Shown here: piece after piece, positions 13,152 through 21,735 of the stretch
Layout of the letters: each line of letters begins with the position of its first letter
Numbering within the stretch: the stretch's first letter is position 1
The notes under the pieces: model-generated
The model's database searches: none
What the model was told of the DNA's origin: nothing
The model's input: the letters and a program-made list of their open reading frames with translations, nothing else
NCBI RefSeq assembly: GCF_007954425.1
Contig: NZ_CP042345.1
Coordinates: 1,488,001 to 1,552,000 of the forward strand
Origin: Novosphingobium ginsenosidimutans
GTDB lineage: Bacteria > Pseudomonadota > Alphaproteobacteria > Sphingomonadales > Sphingomonadaceae
DNA: 64,000 nucleotides
Direction: 5' to 3'
Position numbers and translations under genes: made by a program

Positions 13152-14273
13152 ATGGTTTCGCGGCGACAGGTGATAGCAGGATTGGGCGGCGTTCTGGTGG
13201 CGGGCGCCGCCGCGGGAACCTGGCGGGTCATGCGCCAGCCCGACGCGGCGATTGGACCATGGCGCGACCTCGCCAGACCAGTAGCCGATGCGCGGCTCGA
13301 CGCCTTCCGCCACGCTATCCTTGCCCCCAATCCGCACAATCGCCAGCCGTGGCTGATCCGCCTTGATGGTCAGGATGGCGCAACGCTGACCTGCGACCTG
13401 GCCAAGCGCTTGCCCCAGACCGACCCCTTTGACCGGCAGATCACCATCGGCTTTGGGACCTTCATCGAACTCGCCAGCATTGCCGCCAGTTCGCGCGGGC
13501 AGCGGCTTGAGGTGATCCCATTTCCGGATGGCGAGGCCCAGCCGCGCCTCGACAGCCGTCCAGTCGCGCGGTTGCGCTTTGTGCCCGACCCGGCACTTCG
13601 CCCCGATACCTTGCTGCCGGCCATCGCTGCGCGGCGGACCAATCGCCAGGTCTATCGCCCGCTCCCGGCAGGCCGGCTGGCCACGCTTGCTGAGCCGGGC
13701 GTGACCTTCAGCGATGATCCAGCCCTGCTCGAAGCCCTGCGGCAGATCACCGTGGCGGCAATTACCCGCGAGACGCGAACCCCCCGGACGCATCAGGAAA
13801 GCGTCGATCTGCTGCGGATCGGCGCAGCGGAGATCGATGCCAAGCCAGATGGACTGGCACTTTCGGGTCCGCTGATCGAGGCTACCGCCGCTTTGGGCAT
13901 GACCACCCGTGCCAGCATCGCCGATCCGGCGAGCACGGCCTACCGGCTGGGACTGGAAGATCTGCAAACCACCTATGCTTCGATCCCGGCCGCCGCCTGG
14001 ATCGCAACCCCGGACAACAGCCGGGCCAGCCAGATCGCGGCGGGACGGGCCTATGCCCGGCTAACCTTGCGCGCCGCTGCGGCCGGGGTCGCGATCCACC
14101 CGCTCAGCCAGTCCATGCAGGAATATCCCGAAATGGCCGAGCTCTTTGCCTCCGTGCATCGTTTGCTGGTGCCAGAGCCGGGGGCTCGGCTACAGATGCT
14201 GGCGCGGCTGGGGCTGGCTGATCCGGTCCGCCCCGCTGCCCGCTATCCGCTGGAGGCCCACCTGCTCGCATGA
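13152..14273 (+). CDS. Tat-exported Acg/nitroreductase-like protein
   Basis: A 373-residue protein beginning at an ATG eight bases after a TGGAGG site. The N-terminus has a twin-arginine signal (SRRQVIAG followed by a hydrophobic stretch), so export in folded form is likely. The mature part has APNPHNRQPW and ARRTNRQVYRPL, motifs of the Acg branch of the nitroreductase superfamily, which resembles a fused FMN-binding dimer. The well-known Acg of mycobacteria is thought to bind rather than use FMN, and whether this one catalyses a reaction is unknown. It overlaps the MarR gene by four bases and shares its operator. Confidence 0.75.
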   Translation: MVSRRQVIAGLGGVLVAGAAAGTWRVMRQPDAAIGPWRDLARPVADARLDAFRHAILAPNPHNRQPWLIRLDGQDGATLTCDLAKRLPQTDPFDRQITIGFGTFIELASIAASSRGQRLEVIPFPDGEAQPRLDSRPVARLRFVPDPALRPDTLLPAIAARRTNRQVYRPLPAGRLATLAEPGVTFSDDPALLEALRQITVAAITRETRTPRTHQESVDLLRIGAAEIDAKPDGLALSGPLIEATAALGMTTRASIADPASTAYRLGLEDLQTTYASIPAAAWIATPDNSRASQIAAGRAYARLTLRAAAAGVAIHPLSQSMQEYPEMAELFASVHRLLVPEPGARLQMLARLGLADPVRPAARYPLEAHLLA

Positions 14274-14713
14274 CCGAAGATCCGCTTGCCTTTCAACTGT
14301 TCACCGAAATCGGGATCATCGACCAGCTCGGCGGCACCGCCTTTGAGCGGACCCTGCCGCGCGGCATGACCCGGGCCCAGTTCGGGGTTCTGCAACATCT
14401 TTCGCGCCGGGCGCGGCCCAGCCAGTCGCCCGGGACAATCGCGGCGGCCATGCAGGTCAGCCGCGCGACCATGACCAGCACGCTTGGCCGGTTGGTCCAG
14501 CGTGGCCTGGTGGAGATTGCCGACGATCCCGCTGACGGGCGCGGCAAGCAGGTAAGACTTACCGATGCGGGCGAGGCTATGCGCCAGGCTTGCATTGCGG
14601 CAATCATGCCACTGCTGCCGTTAGTCGATAGGGCGCTGGCCCAACCGGATCAGGTGCGCTTGCTTGAACTGCTGCGGCAATTGCGCGAGGCACTGGACCG
14701 CGCGCGGGATTGA
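14270..14713 (+). CDS. MarR family winged-helix regulator
   Basis: This 147-residue protein overlaps the upstream gene in an ATGA junction. The winged helix is visible in PGTIAAAMQVSRATMTSTLGRLVQRGLVE, followed by the wing DDPADGRGKQVRLTDAG, both characteristic of MarR. Members bind palindromes as dimers and are released by phenolic ligands or by oxidation. It has no cysteine near the N-terminus of the OhrR type, so a small ligand is more likely. Together with the 40-bp palindrome it probably autoregulates this two-gene operon. Confidence 0.9.
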   Translation: MTEDPLAFQLFTEIGIIDQLGGTAFERTLPRGMTRAQFGVLQHLSRRARPSQSPGTIAAAMQVSRATMTSTLGRLVQRGLVEIADDPADGRGKQVRLTDAGEAMRQACIAAIMPLLPLVDRALAQPDQVRLLELLRQLREALDRARD

Positions 14714-14728
14714 ACCCCTGGACAAACG

Positions 14729-14763
14729 AAAGGCCGCCGCGCCGGATCGGCGCGACGGCCTTT
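14729..14763. terminator. Strong bidirectional intrinsic terminator
   Basis: A stem of about 16 bp (AAAGGCCG-type arms with one internal mismatch, loop GAT) ends in TTT and begins with AAA, so it works in both directions. It lies between the MarR gene on the left and a 27-codon gene transcribed leftward. Confidence 0.8.
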
Positions 14764-14802
14764 GGTTTGGGAATGTGCTGTCCGCGCGGGACGCCTGAAG
14801 GA

Positions 14803-14886
14803 TCAGGCGAGGGTGGCGGAGAACATCAGACCGCTCGTGCTGAGAGCGGCGATGATCGGCAGCACAAAGGCGGCGATGCTACGCAT
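14803..14886 (-). CDS. 27-residue hydrophobic small protein
   Basis: A short frame on the minus strand encodes 27 residues that start MRSIAAFVLP, are almost wholly hydrophobic, and end FSATLA. An AAGAGGAG ribosome-binding site lies six to eight bases before the ATG. The bidirectional terminator at 14729-14763 follows, and an A/T-rich promoter-like region precedes it. This combination is that of a real expressed gene, too small for routine gene calling. It may be a single-pass membrane peptide or a signal-peptide-like product. No function can be given. Confidence 0.55.
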   Translation of the reverse strand: MRSIAAFVLPIIAALSTSGLMFSATLA

Positions 14887-14983
14887 TGTGTGCTCCTCTT
14901 GAGTTGTGCGACTGCTCATTCAGTTCGCATTTGCAACATAATCTTTCCGGTAGAGATTACTAGTGCAAAGGCGGAAAAACTTG

Positions 14984-14998
14984 TTGCAAACTTTGCAA
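14984..14998. promoter_or_regulatory. TTGCAAA-c-TTTGCAA inverted repeat
   Basis: Seven-base arms flank a single central base. Related half-sites occur nearby: TTTGCAAC at 14930 and GTGCAAA at 14973. The motif resembles TTTGCAAA sites bound by the RamB/ScfR/PccR group of short-chain acyl-CoA regulators, and an acyl-CoA synthetase gene starts about 100 bases downstream. The regulator assignment is inference. Confidence 0.4.
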
Positions 14999-15104
14999 CT
15001 TAAATTTTCGCCCCGGTAAGCGGCCGCAACGGCACTCCGCGCTTGCATGGGCGGCAGCCGCTTGCTTGGGAGGAAAAAAGAGAATCCAGAGAGGAAGCCC
15101 GCCG

Positions 15105-16652
15105 ATGACTGCCGATCCCGCCCTGCAGCTTGACCTGCCCTTCGGGTCCTTTCCCGGCCTGATCGCCGCCTGGGGCGAATATCGCGGCGATGCCCCGGCG
15201 CTTTACGATGGCGCGGTCACGCTCTCGTGGCGCGAAATGGCAGACCGGGTTGAGCGGATCGCCGCCCGGCTCCAGGCCGATGGGCTGCAACGCGGCCAGG
15301 CGGTGGCGATCCTGGGCACCACCACGGTCAATTACGCGCTGATCTACCTCGCCGCGATCCGCGCCGGGGGCTGTGCCGCGCCGCTGACTACCAGCGCCAG
15401 CCCGGAACAGCTGGCGGGGATGGCCAAGGATTCGGGCGCGATCCACCTGTTCATCGATCGCGCCAAGCTGACCGAACTGGGCGATTTCAAGTTGCCGATC
15501 GAAAACCAGATCGTCCTCGATGAAGACCTGGAGGGTTTTATGGCGCCGGCAGGGACCAAGGCCGCGCCGTTCGATCCGGAGGATGCCGACCCGCTCAACA
15601 TCATCTACTCTTCAGGGACCACTGGCATCCCCAAGGGCATCGTCCACAGCCACGGCATGCGCTGGCGGCAGATGACCTTCCGCGCCTCGCTCAATTACGG
15701 CGCGGACAGCCGCACGCTGACCTCGACCCCGCTCTATTCGAACACCACCATGGCCGTGTTCCTGCCGACGATGTACTCGGGCGGCTATGTCTCGCTGATG
15801 GGCAAGTTCGACACCGAAAAGTGGCTCGAACGCGCCCAGGCCGAGCGGATCACTCACACCATGCTGGTCCCGGTGCAGTACCGCCGGCTGATGCAGTTCG
15901 AACGCTTCGACGACTATGACCTCGCGTCGATGAAGATGAAGTACTGCACCAGCGCGCCGTTCCCGGCCGATCTCAAGGGAGAGGTGCTGCGGCGGATGCC
16001 CGGCGGCCTGATCGAGATCTATGGCATGACAGAGGGCGGGGTGGCGTGCATCTTCCCGGTCCACGAACACCCCGACAAGCTCCACACTGTCGGCAAGCCC
16101 GCACCGGGCCATTTCCTGAAAGTGCTGGACGAGAACCTGAAGGAAGTGCCGCCTGGCACCCCCGGCGAACTGGTCGGCAAGTCGCCCACCATGATGCTGG
16201 GCTACAAGAACCAGCCCGAAAAGACCCGCGAAGGCTATTGGATCGATCCCGAGGACGGCTCGGTCTGGCAGCGGATGGGCGATGTCGGGCGGGTCGACGC
16301 CGATGGCTTCGTCGAACTGGTCGGGCGGACCAAGGATGTGATCATCTCGGGGGGGTTCAACATCTTCCCGATCGACCTTGAAAGCGAACTCGCCAAGGAC
16401 GAGCGCGTGGTCGAAGCCGCTGTGGTGGGCGTCCAATCGGAGAAGTGGGGCGAAACCCCGGTCGGCTTTGTCGTGCTGCGGCCGGGCGTCGGCGAAGAAT
16501 CCCTGGAGGACATCCGAATCGTCGCCAACAGCCGCCTTGGCAAGACCCAGCGCGTGGCCGAACTCTACGCCATCGCCGAGATGCCGCGCAGCCATATCGG
16601 CAAGCTGCTGAAGACCGATCTGCGGGAGCTCGTGCCGGCGAAACCGCGCTGA
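15105..16652 (+). CDS. Class I adenylate-forming acyl-CoA synthetase
   Basis: This 515-residue enzyme activates a carboxylic acid as acyl-AMP and transfers it to CoA. The P-loop-like motif YSSGTTGIPKG is near residue 170, the A5 motif YGMTEGG near 305, and VGRTKDVIISGG with the C-terminal catalytic lysine block GKLLKTDL near the end. The start was taken at the ATG after GAGAGGAAG; a TTG further upstream lacks support. The substrate, fatty or aromatic, cannot be read from the sequence. A TTGCAAACTTTGCAA palindrome upstream hints at regulation by an acyl-CoA-responsive factor. Confidence 0.88.
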   Translation: MTADPALQLDLPFGSFPGLIAAWGEYRGDAPALYDGAVTLSWREMADRVERIAARLQADGLQRGQAVAILGTTTVNYALIYLAAIRAGGCAAPLTTSASPEQLAGMAKDSGAIHLFIDRAKLTELGDFKLPIENQIVLDEDLEGFMAPAGTKAAPFDPEDADPLNIIYSSGTTGIPKGIVHSHGMRWRQMTFRASLNYGADSRTLTSTPLYSNTTMAVFLPTMYSGGYVSLMGKFDTEKWLERAQAERITHTMLVPVQYRRLMQFERFDDYDLASMKMKYCTSAPFPADLKGEVLRRMPGGLIEIYGMTEGGVACIFPVHEHPDKLHTVGKPAPGHFLKVLDENLKEVPPGTPGELVGKSPTMMLGYKNQPEKTREGYWIDPEDGSVWQRMGDVGRVDADGFVELVGRTKDVIISGGFNIFPIDLESELAKDERVVEAAVVGVQSEKWGETPVGFVVLRPGVGEESLEDIRIVANSRLGKTQRVAELYAIAEMPRSHIGKLLKTDLRELVPAKPR

Positions 16653-16764
16653 ATGTTGAAGGCGTACCAAGCACTTGGGCAAACGATTGCCGGAGCGCTC
16701 TCTGCTGGGGCCGCTGCGGGCTTGAACTGTTGATCTAACGAAACAATTCGCGTAGTCCAACGCG

Positions 16765-16965
16765 ATGGGAAGCAAAAACAATAACGACGAACATCAATTG
16801 TGCCAGCTCCTTGTTGACCTGGATGCATGTTTGAATCTGGCGGACAATCTGCAATTGCCGCTGGTGGCAATTTCGATCTGCGAAGCAGCCGACAAGGTCC
16901 GTGCAGAGATCAGACGGGTCAATCGCGGGAAGGAGCACTCCGGTGCGAGCAGAAACGTGAACTGA
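16765..16965 (+). CDS. Small hypothetical protein
   Basis: A 66-residue soluble protein with a central hydrophobic helix-like part (LVDLDACLNLADNLQLPLVA) and a basic tail. It lies 26 bases before a small winged-helix gene in the same direction, so the two may be co-expressed. The regular spacing of leucines suggests a helical fold that could pair with a partner. I do not recognise a family. The A/T-richer sequence around it and the absence of a clear ribosome-binding site lower confidence. Confidence 0.5.
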   Translation: MGSKNNNDEHQLCQLLVDLDACLNLADNLQLPLVAISICEAADKVRAEIRRVNRGKEHSGASRNVN

Positions 16966-16991
16966 GGGCTTCGTCAGGTGGAGTGGTGTCA

Positions 16992-17408
16992 ATGATTGGT
17001 AATGGAGGGCAGTCTGTCCGCGCTGATGCTCTCGAGAATCTTGCTTACAGTACCTATTTGACCCGCAAAATTCGTTACGAGCTGATCAGTTCCGACCTCT
17101 TGGGGGAGCCGGCCTGGGATATCCTTTTGCTGCTTTTCTCCCATGCAAACCGCGCCCAGCAGCTTTCGTTCGAAGAATTGGCCAGGGAACTCGAACTCGG
17201 GCTGCCATTGACCGAAAGGTGGCTGCGCGTGTTGGAAGAACACGGTCTCGTTACCACCCAGGCAAATCTTGCGGAGCTGTCGGAACAAGGGCGCACCAAG
17301 TTGAAGGCCTATCTGCGGCGCCAGATCGCCGCGCTTACTGCATTGCTGCGTGAAGCACCGCCGCTGCGCATTGTCGGCAGCAACGAAGGCGGTTCAGCGC
17401 AAGGTTGA
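16992..17408 (+). CDS. Winged-helix DNA-binding protein (MarR-like)
   Basis: A 138-residue protein whose central part, LSFEELARELELGLPLTERWLRVLEEHGLVTT, reads as helix-turn-helix plus wing, as in MarR or PadR-type domains. The N-terminal helix (YLTRKIRYELISSDL) may be for dimerisation. The start at 16992 begins MIGNGGQ; the frame stays open further upstream, but that part overlaps the small gene before it. It probably acts as a local regulator. Target and ligand are unknown. guaA follows after about 90 bases. Confidence 0.7.
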   Translation: MIGNGGQSVRADALENLAYSTYLTRKIRYELISSDLLGEPAWDILLLLFSHANRAQQLSFEELARELELGLPLTERWLRVLEEHGLVTTQANLAELSEQGRTKLKAYLRRQIAALTALLREAPPLRIVGSNEGGSAQG

Positions 17409-17501
17409 TGGCATTGCCGCGGCCGGACAGATCCGGCTGTGAAGGGGGATTGCCGCGCCGCCACCCTTGCCTCTGCGCCACGCCGCCCTTATCGGCCAGC
17501 C

Positions 17502-19061
17502 ATGAGCATCCAGCCTTCAGATTCGATCCTGATCGTCGATTTCGGCAGCCAGGTAACCCAGCTGATCGCGCGCCGTGTGCGCGAAGCCGGGGTCTATTCG
17601 GAAATCGCGCCGTTCAGCAGCGCCGCCGCTGCTTTCCAGCGGATGCAGCCCAAGGGGATTATCCTTTCAGGCGGACCGGCCTCGGTACTTGATGAGAATG
17701 GTCCGCGCATCCCGGAGGAGATCCTGGAAAGCGGACTGCCGATCATGGCGATCTGCTATGGCCAGCAGGCGCTGATGCATCAGCTTGGCGGTGAAGTCGT
17801 GCAGGGTGACAGCGGCGAATTCGGCCGTGCCTTCATCGAGGTTTCGGACCGCTGTGTGCTGTTCGATGGCCTTTGGGCCGAAGGCGAGACCCACCAGGTC
17901 TGGATGAGCCACGGCGACAAGGTAACGGCGCTGGCCCCCGGCTTTCGCCCCGTCGCCAGCTCGCCCGGCGCGCCCTATGCGGTGATCGCGAATGACGAAA
18001 AGCGCATCTATGCGATGCAGTTCCACCCCGAAGTGGTCCACACGCCGGACGGGGCCAAGCTATACAAGAACTTCGTGCGCCATGTCTGCGGCCTTGCCGG
18101 CGATTGGACCATGGCCGAGTTCCGCAAGACCAAGATCGAGGAAATCCGCGCCCAGGTCGGCAAGGGAAAGGTGATCTGCGGCCTGTCGGGAGGGGTCGAC
18201 AGTGCCGTCGCCGCGGTGCTGATCCACGAAGCGATCGGCGATCAGCTGACCTGTGTTTTCGTTGATCACGGCCTGATGCGGCTGGGCGAGGCCGAGCAGG
18301 TCGTCAGCCTGTTCCGCGGCCACTACAACATCCCGCTGGTCCACAAGGATGTCTCGGCGCTGTTCCTCAACGGCCTGGCCGGTGTCACCGACCCCGAAGC
18401 CAAGCGCAAGTTCATCGGCAAGACCTTTATCGACGTGTTCGAGGAAGAGGCCAAGCAAGTGGGTGGGGCCGATTTCCTCGCTCAGGGCACGCTCTATCCC
18501 GACGTCATCGAGTCCGTCTCCTTCACCGGCGGGCCAAGTGTCACGATCAAGAGCCACCACAATGTCGGCGGCCTGCCCGACCGCATGAACATGCAGCTGG
18601 TCGAACCCCTGCGTGAACTGTTCAAGGACGAAGTCCGCGAGCTGGGCCGCGAGCTGGGCCTGCCCGAAATCTTCGTCGGCCGCCATCCCTTCCCGGGGCC
18701 TGGTCTGGCCATCCGCATTCCAGGCGAAGTGACCCGCGAGCGGTGCGACATCCTGCGTAAGGCGGATGCGATCTATCTCGAGGAAATCCGCAACGCCGGG
18801 CTTTATGATGCGATCTGGCAGGCCTTCGCCGTGCTGCTGCCGGTCAAGACCGTCGGCGTGATGGGCGATGGCCGCACCTATGACTCGGTCTGTGCCCTGC
18901 GCGCCGTGACCAGCACCGACGGCATGACTGCCGATATCTATCCCTTCGACGCCGCCTTCCTAAGCCGCGTCGCGACCCGGATCATCAACGAGGTCAAGGG
19001 CATCAACCGCGTGGTCTATGACTATACGTCAAAGCCGCCGGGGACCATCGAGTGGGAGTGA
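17502..19061 (+). CDS. guaA: GMP synthase (glutamine-hydrolysing)
   Basis: This 519-residue enzyme converts XMP to GMP using ATP and ammonia from glutamine. The N-terminal class I amidotransferase domain has the nucleophile Cys85 in AICYGQQ and the His/Glu pair in MQFHPEV. The ATP-pyrophosphatase domain has the PP-loop GLSGGVDSA, and the C-terminal dimerisation domain ends with PPGTIEWE, the invariant family terminus. The start [17 protein letters not shown] matches the family length; the frame extends 21 codons upstream without similarity. Confidence 0.98.
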   Translation: MSIQPSDSILIVDFGSQVTQLIARRVREAGVYSEIAPFSSAAAAFQRMQPKGIILSGGPASVLDENGPRIPEEILESGLPIMAICYGQQALMHQLGGEVVQGDSGEFGRAFIEVSDRCVLFDGLWAEGETHQVWMSHGDKVTALAPGFRPVASSPGAPYAVIANDEKRIYAMQFHPEVVHTPDGAKLYKNFVRHVCGLAGDWTMAEFRKTKIEEIRAQVGKGKVICGLSGGVDSAVAAVLIHEAIGDQLTCVFVDHGLMRLGEAEQVVSLFRGHYNIPLVHKDVSALFLNGLAGVTDPEAKRKFIGKTFIDVFEEEAKQVGGADFLAQGTLYPDVIESVSFTGGPSVTIKSHHNVGGLPDRMNMQLVEPLRELFKDEVRELGRELGLPEIFVGRHPFPGPGLAIRIPGEVTRERCDILRKADAIYLEEIRNAGLYDAIWQAFAVLLPVKTVGVMGDGRTYDSVCALRAVTSTDGMTADIYPFDAAFLSRVATRIINEVKGINRVVYDYTSKPPGTIEWE

Positions 19062-19118
19062 CCTGCCGGGTCCTAAGACCGGGCTGACGGAGCGCAAAGC
19101 CCCGACTAGCAGCCGCTG

Positions 19119-20333
19119 ATGGAATGGATCCCGACCCGCGCCGCGGGCCTTGAACGGCTGGCGCAGTTCCTGCCCCACGCAGGTCGCGCTTATGCCGAGC
19201 GGCGCAACATCGATTTTGGGCCGCAGGACCGCTCAAACGTTTCGGCGCTTTCGCCCTGGCTGCGCCGGCGGCTGGTCACCGAAGAAGAGGTGGTAGCGGC
19301 CGTCCTGGCCCGGCACGGTTTCACAGCTGCCGAGAAATTCATTCAGGAAGTGGCTTGGCGAACCTATTGGAAAGGCTGGCTTGAACTGCGTCCTGCCATG
19401 CTCGAGCAGTTCGATGCAGATCGGATCGCACTGAAGGCGCAGCTTGAGGCGGATCGTCATCTGCAACGCCGCTTCGCCCGCGCGGCCGAAGGAGCCACCG
19501 GGATCGCCTGCTTCGATGCCTGGGTGGAAGAATTGCGGGGCCACGGCTGGCTCCACAACCATGCAAGGATGTGGTTCGCCAGCGTGTGGATCTTTACCCT
19601 GCGCCTGCCGTGGCAGCTGGGGGCGGACTTCTTCTACAAGCACCTGCTCGATGCCGATCCGGCCTCCAACACGCTGTCGTGGCGCTGGGTCGCGGGGCTG
19701 CACACGCAGGGCAAGCATTACCTGGCGCGGGCCGAAAACATCGCCCGTAATTCCGGTGGCAGGTTTGCCCCCTATGGTCAGCTTGATGAAGCGGCGCTGC
19801 CGCTGTCGGAAGATGTGCCGCCGCTACCGGTCACGCCGCTGGCTCTGGCCCCGCGACACGATGGCGGCCCCTGCGCGCTGCTGCTGACCGAGGAAGACCT
19901 GCATCCCGAAAGCTGGGATTTGATGGGTGAGATCAAAGCGATTGCGGTGCTACCCGGTGCAACTGTCGCGGTGCCTGACAGCCCTGCTGCACGCTTCTCG
20001 GCTGGGGCACTAGCGGATGCAGCGGCGCGCGCGTCAGCACATTTTGGCGTTGATTGCGCTAAAGTAACCGCCAACGAGATCCCGGCCTGGCTCGCCCAGC
20101 AAGGGCAAACCACTTTGGTGACCGCACAGGTGCCGGTCGGCCTGATCGCCTGGCAACTGCGCACTGTTGAAGCGCGGCTCGCGGCCGATGGCGCGCGGCT
20201 GGTTGCGCTTCGTCGTGCCTGGGACGATCTGCTCTGGCCACTGGCGACTGCGGGTTTCTTCAAGCTCAAGACCAGACTGCCCGGAGTGATCGCCCGGCTG
20301 GGGCTTGATCCGGCGGCACCCCGACTGCTTTGA
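19119..20333 (+). CDS. Photolyase/cryptochrome-like FAD-binding protein
   Basis: A 404-residue protein. Residues 1 to about 215 match the FAD-binding helical domain of photolyases: NVSALSPWLRRRL, FIQEVAWRTYWKGW, GWLHNHARMWFASVWIF, then DPASNTLSWRWVAG. In standard photolyases this domain is C-terminal, after an antenna-binding alpha/beta domain. Here the FAD domain comes first, and the last 150 residues (starting near CALLLTEEDLHPESW) look like an alpha/beta domain. That suggests a rearranged order, though it may simply be a different tail. DNA repair or blue-light sensing is plausible. It starts 57 bases after guaA. Confidence 0.75.
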   Translation: MEWIPTRAAGLERLAQFLPHAGRAYAERRNIDFGPQDRSNVSALSPWLRRRLVTEEEVVAAVLARHGFTAAEKFIQEVAWRTYWKGWLELRPAMLEQFDADRIALKAQLEADRHLQRRFARAAEGATGIACFDAWVEELRGHGWLHNHARMWFASVWIFTLRLPWQLGADFFYKHLLDADPASNTLSWRWVAGLHTQGKHYLARAENIARNSGGRFAPYGQLDEAALPLSEDVPPLPVTPLALAPRHDGGPCALLLTEEDLHPESWDLMGEIKAIAVLPGATVAVPDSPAARFSAGALADAAARASAHFGVDCAKVTANEIPAWLAQQGQTTLVTAQVPVGLIAWQLRTVEARLAADGARLVALRRAWDDLLWPLATAGFFKLKTRLPGVIARLGLDPAAPRLL

Positions 20334-20341
20334 ACAGACCC

Positions 20342-20617
20342 TCAGCGCTTGCCACGCAGCGCCGCGGCATCCCAGCGCGCATTGGTGCGGCAGGTGCGCT
20401 TGGTTCCAATCAGCGAGCCAGTCGCCTCAGCGCGCTGGCAGCGGATATAGTCGGGATGCTTGCGGTCCAGCGCCTTATTGTGGGCGCTGATCTCGGCCGG
20501 TGTCATGGTGGCGGGCCGAATCTCAGCCGCAGAACCATCCGGCGGGGCACTTGCCAGCAGGGGCTGCAAGCCGCCGAGCGCGCAGAGCAGCAACACAAAC
20601 GGAAACAGGGATCTCAT
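20342..20617 (-). CDS. Small secreted hypothetical protein
   Basis: A 91-residue protein with a signal peptide (MRSLFPFVLLLCALGG to about residue 23). The mature part ends in IRCQRAEATGSLIGTKRTCRTNARWD, a two-cysteine pattern seen in many small secreted proteins of sphingomonads, where the cysteines could form a disulfide. It is the last gene of a three-gene leftward group headed by a beta-barrel protein, four bases after its neighbour. Function unknown. Confidence 0.7.
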   Translation of the reverse strand: MRSLFPFVLLLCALGGLQPLLASAPPDGSAAEIRPATMTPAEISAHNKALDRKHPDYIRCQRAEATGSLIGTKRTCRTNARWDAAALRGKR

Positions 20618-20621
20618 CGTC

Positions 20622-20948
20622 TTATTCCTTGATGGGATCCTGGCGGCGGCGATTGATCACCACCAGGAAATCGCCCGTCAGGCCATCGCCCGAGGGGCCG
20701 AAAAAGCTTGCCCCCGCAAGGGCCAGGGCGGACTGGAATCGGGCCGCACTGGCGGGCGGGACCCGGACCGAGATCACGCAGGTCGTGCCGCTGACCTCTT
20801 CCACCCCGGCATCGCCGGCCAGTTGCCGCGCCAGGGCGGCGATCTGGTCGGTGAGCGGGGGTGAGCGGCCCGGCGTATCGTCCATGCAGACGATCACCGG
20901 GCCGCTCGTTGCGGACGGGAGGCGGGGGGTGGGGTGCTCCTGGTCCAC
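20622..20948 (-). CDS. Hypothetical protein
   Basis: A 108-residue frame with a GTG start; an ATG 21 codons in (20885) is an alternative. The central part alternates hydrophobic and acidic residues (GVEEVSGTTCVISVRVPPASAARFQSAL), as in a small alpha/beta fold. There is no signal peptide or membrane segment. It is located between the outer membrane protein gene and the small secreted protein gene on the same strand, with short gaps, so probably in one transcript. No family recognised. Confidence 0.55.
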   Translation of the reverse strand: MDQEHPTPRLPSATSGPVIVCMDDTPGRSPPLTDQIAALARQLAGDAGVEEVSGTTCVISVRVPPASAARFQSALALAGASFFGPSGDGLTGDFLVVINRRRQDPIKE

Positions 20949-20962
20949 AATCTGGCTGCGGC

Positions 20963-21565
20963 TCAGAACGCGTAGATCAACGCGACGGCAGCGGTGTTGC
21001 GGGTGTAGGCATCGCCATCGCCGTAGCGATAGCTCAGCCGCCCGCGCCAGTTCTCGCCGAACCCGACTTCAAGCGAGGCTCCGGCCGTGAACAGCGTTTC
21101 GGCAAAGCCGAAATCGGTCACGGTGGTGGCGCAGGGCGCGGTGGGGCTGGGCGTGCAGCCCGGCTTCGGCTTGACGGTGCGCGTGGCATCGACCGTGAAG
21201 CGTTCGGCCCCGGCGTTGGCGAACAGCGCAACGTTGTCGGACAGGCGATAGCCGATCCGCAGCGAGCCGCCGAACTGGTGCTTGAGCGAAACCTTGGCCG
21301 TGGTCGTGGCTGCGGTGTTCTCGGTCACCAGGGTCGAATTGGCGAACGGCTTGGCATAGCGGCCTTCGATCCCCAGCAGCAGGTCGCCCGCTGCCCAGTT
21401 GTAGCCGGCAATGCCGCCCACCATCGCGCCGTTGAAGTCGTCGGGGTAGGCCTCATAGCCAGCCTCGACGCCAAGGTAGGGCCCGGCGAAGCTGTTGTCT
21501 TCGGCGCAGGCCGGGCTTGCCGCGAGCAGTGCCGCGCCAAGCATTATCGGAATTACATGTTTCAT
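20963..21565 (-). CDS. Outer membrane beta-barrel protein
   Basis: A 200-residue protein with a clear signal peptide (MKHVIPIMLGAALLAASPACA). The mature part has alternating aromatic and glycine strands such as GPYLGVEAGYEAYP, GGIAGYNWAAGDLLLGIEGRY and GGSLRIGYRLSDN, and it ends with a terminal Phe after AVALIY, the usual BAM recognition signal. This matches small 8-stranded OmpW/Omp25-like barrels. It heads the leftward group and is divergent from the BTAD regulator, so it may be controlled by it. Its function, adhesion or permeability, is not evident. Confidence 0.85.
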   Translation of the reverse strand: MKHVIPIMLGAALLAASPACAEDNSFAGPYLGVEAGYEAYPDDFNGAMVGGIAGYNWAAGDLLLGIEGRYAKPFANSTLVTENTAATTTAKVSLKHQFGGSLRIGYRLSDNVALFANAGAERFTVDATRTVKPKPGCTPSPTAPCATTVTDFGFAETLFTAGASLEVGFGENWRGRLSYRYGDGDAYTRNTAAVALIYAF

Positions 21566-21735
21566 TGTCTTGTCCTTCGTCCGTCTTCCGCACCCGGTGG
21601 GGTGCTGACGAGGCCCCAATGACGGGCTGGCGATGGCTCCAGCGAAGGAGCGGGCGTTGTATCGGCGTTTGAATTGCGGCAAATGGCGTTTGGAAGGGGC
21701 GCATCGATCCGAGTTTTGCCAAAGGTCCGTCGATC

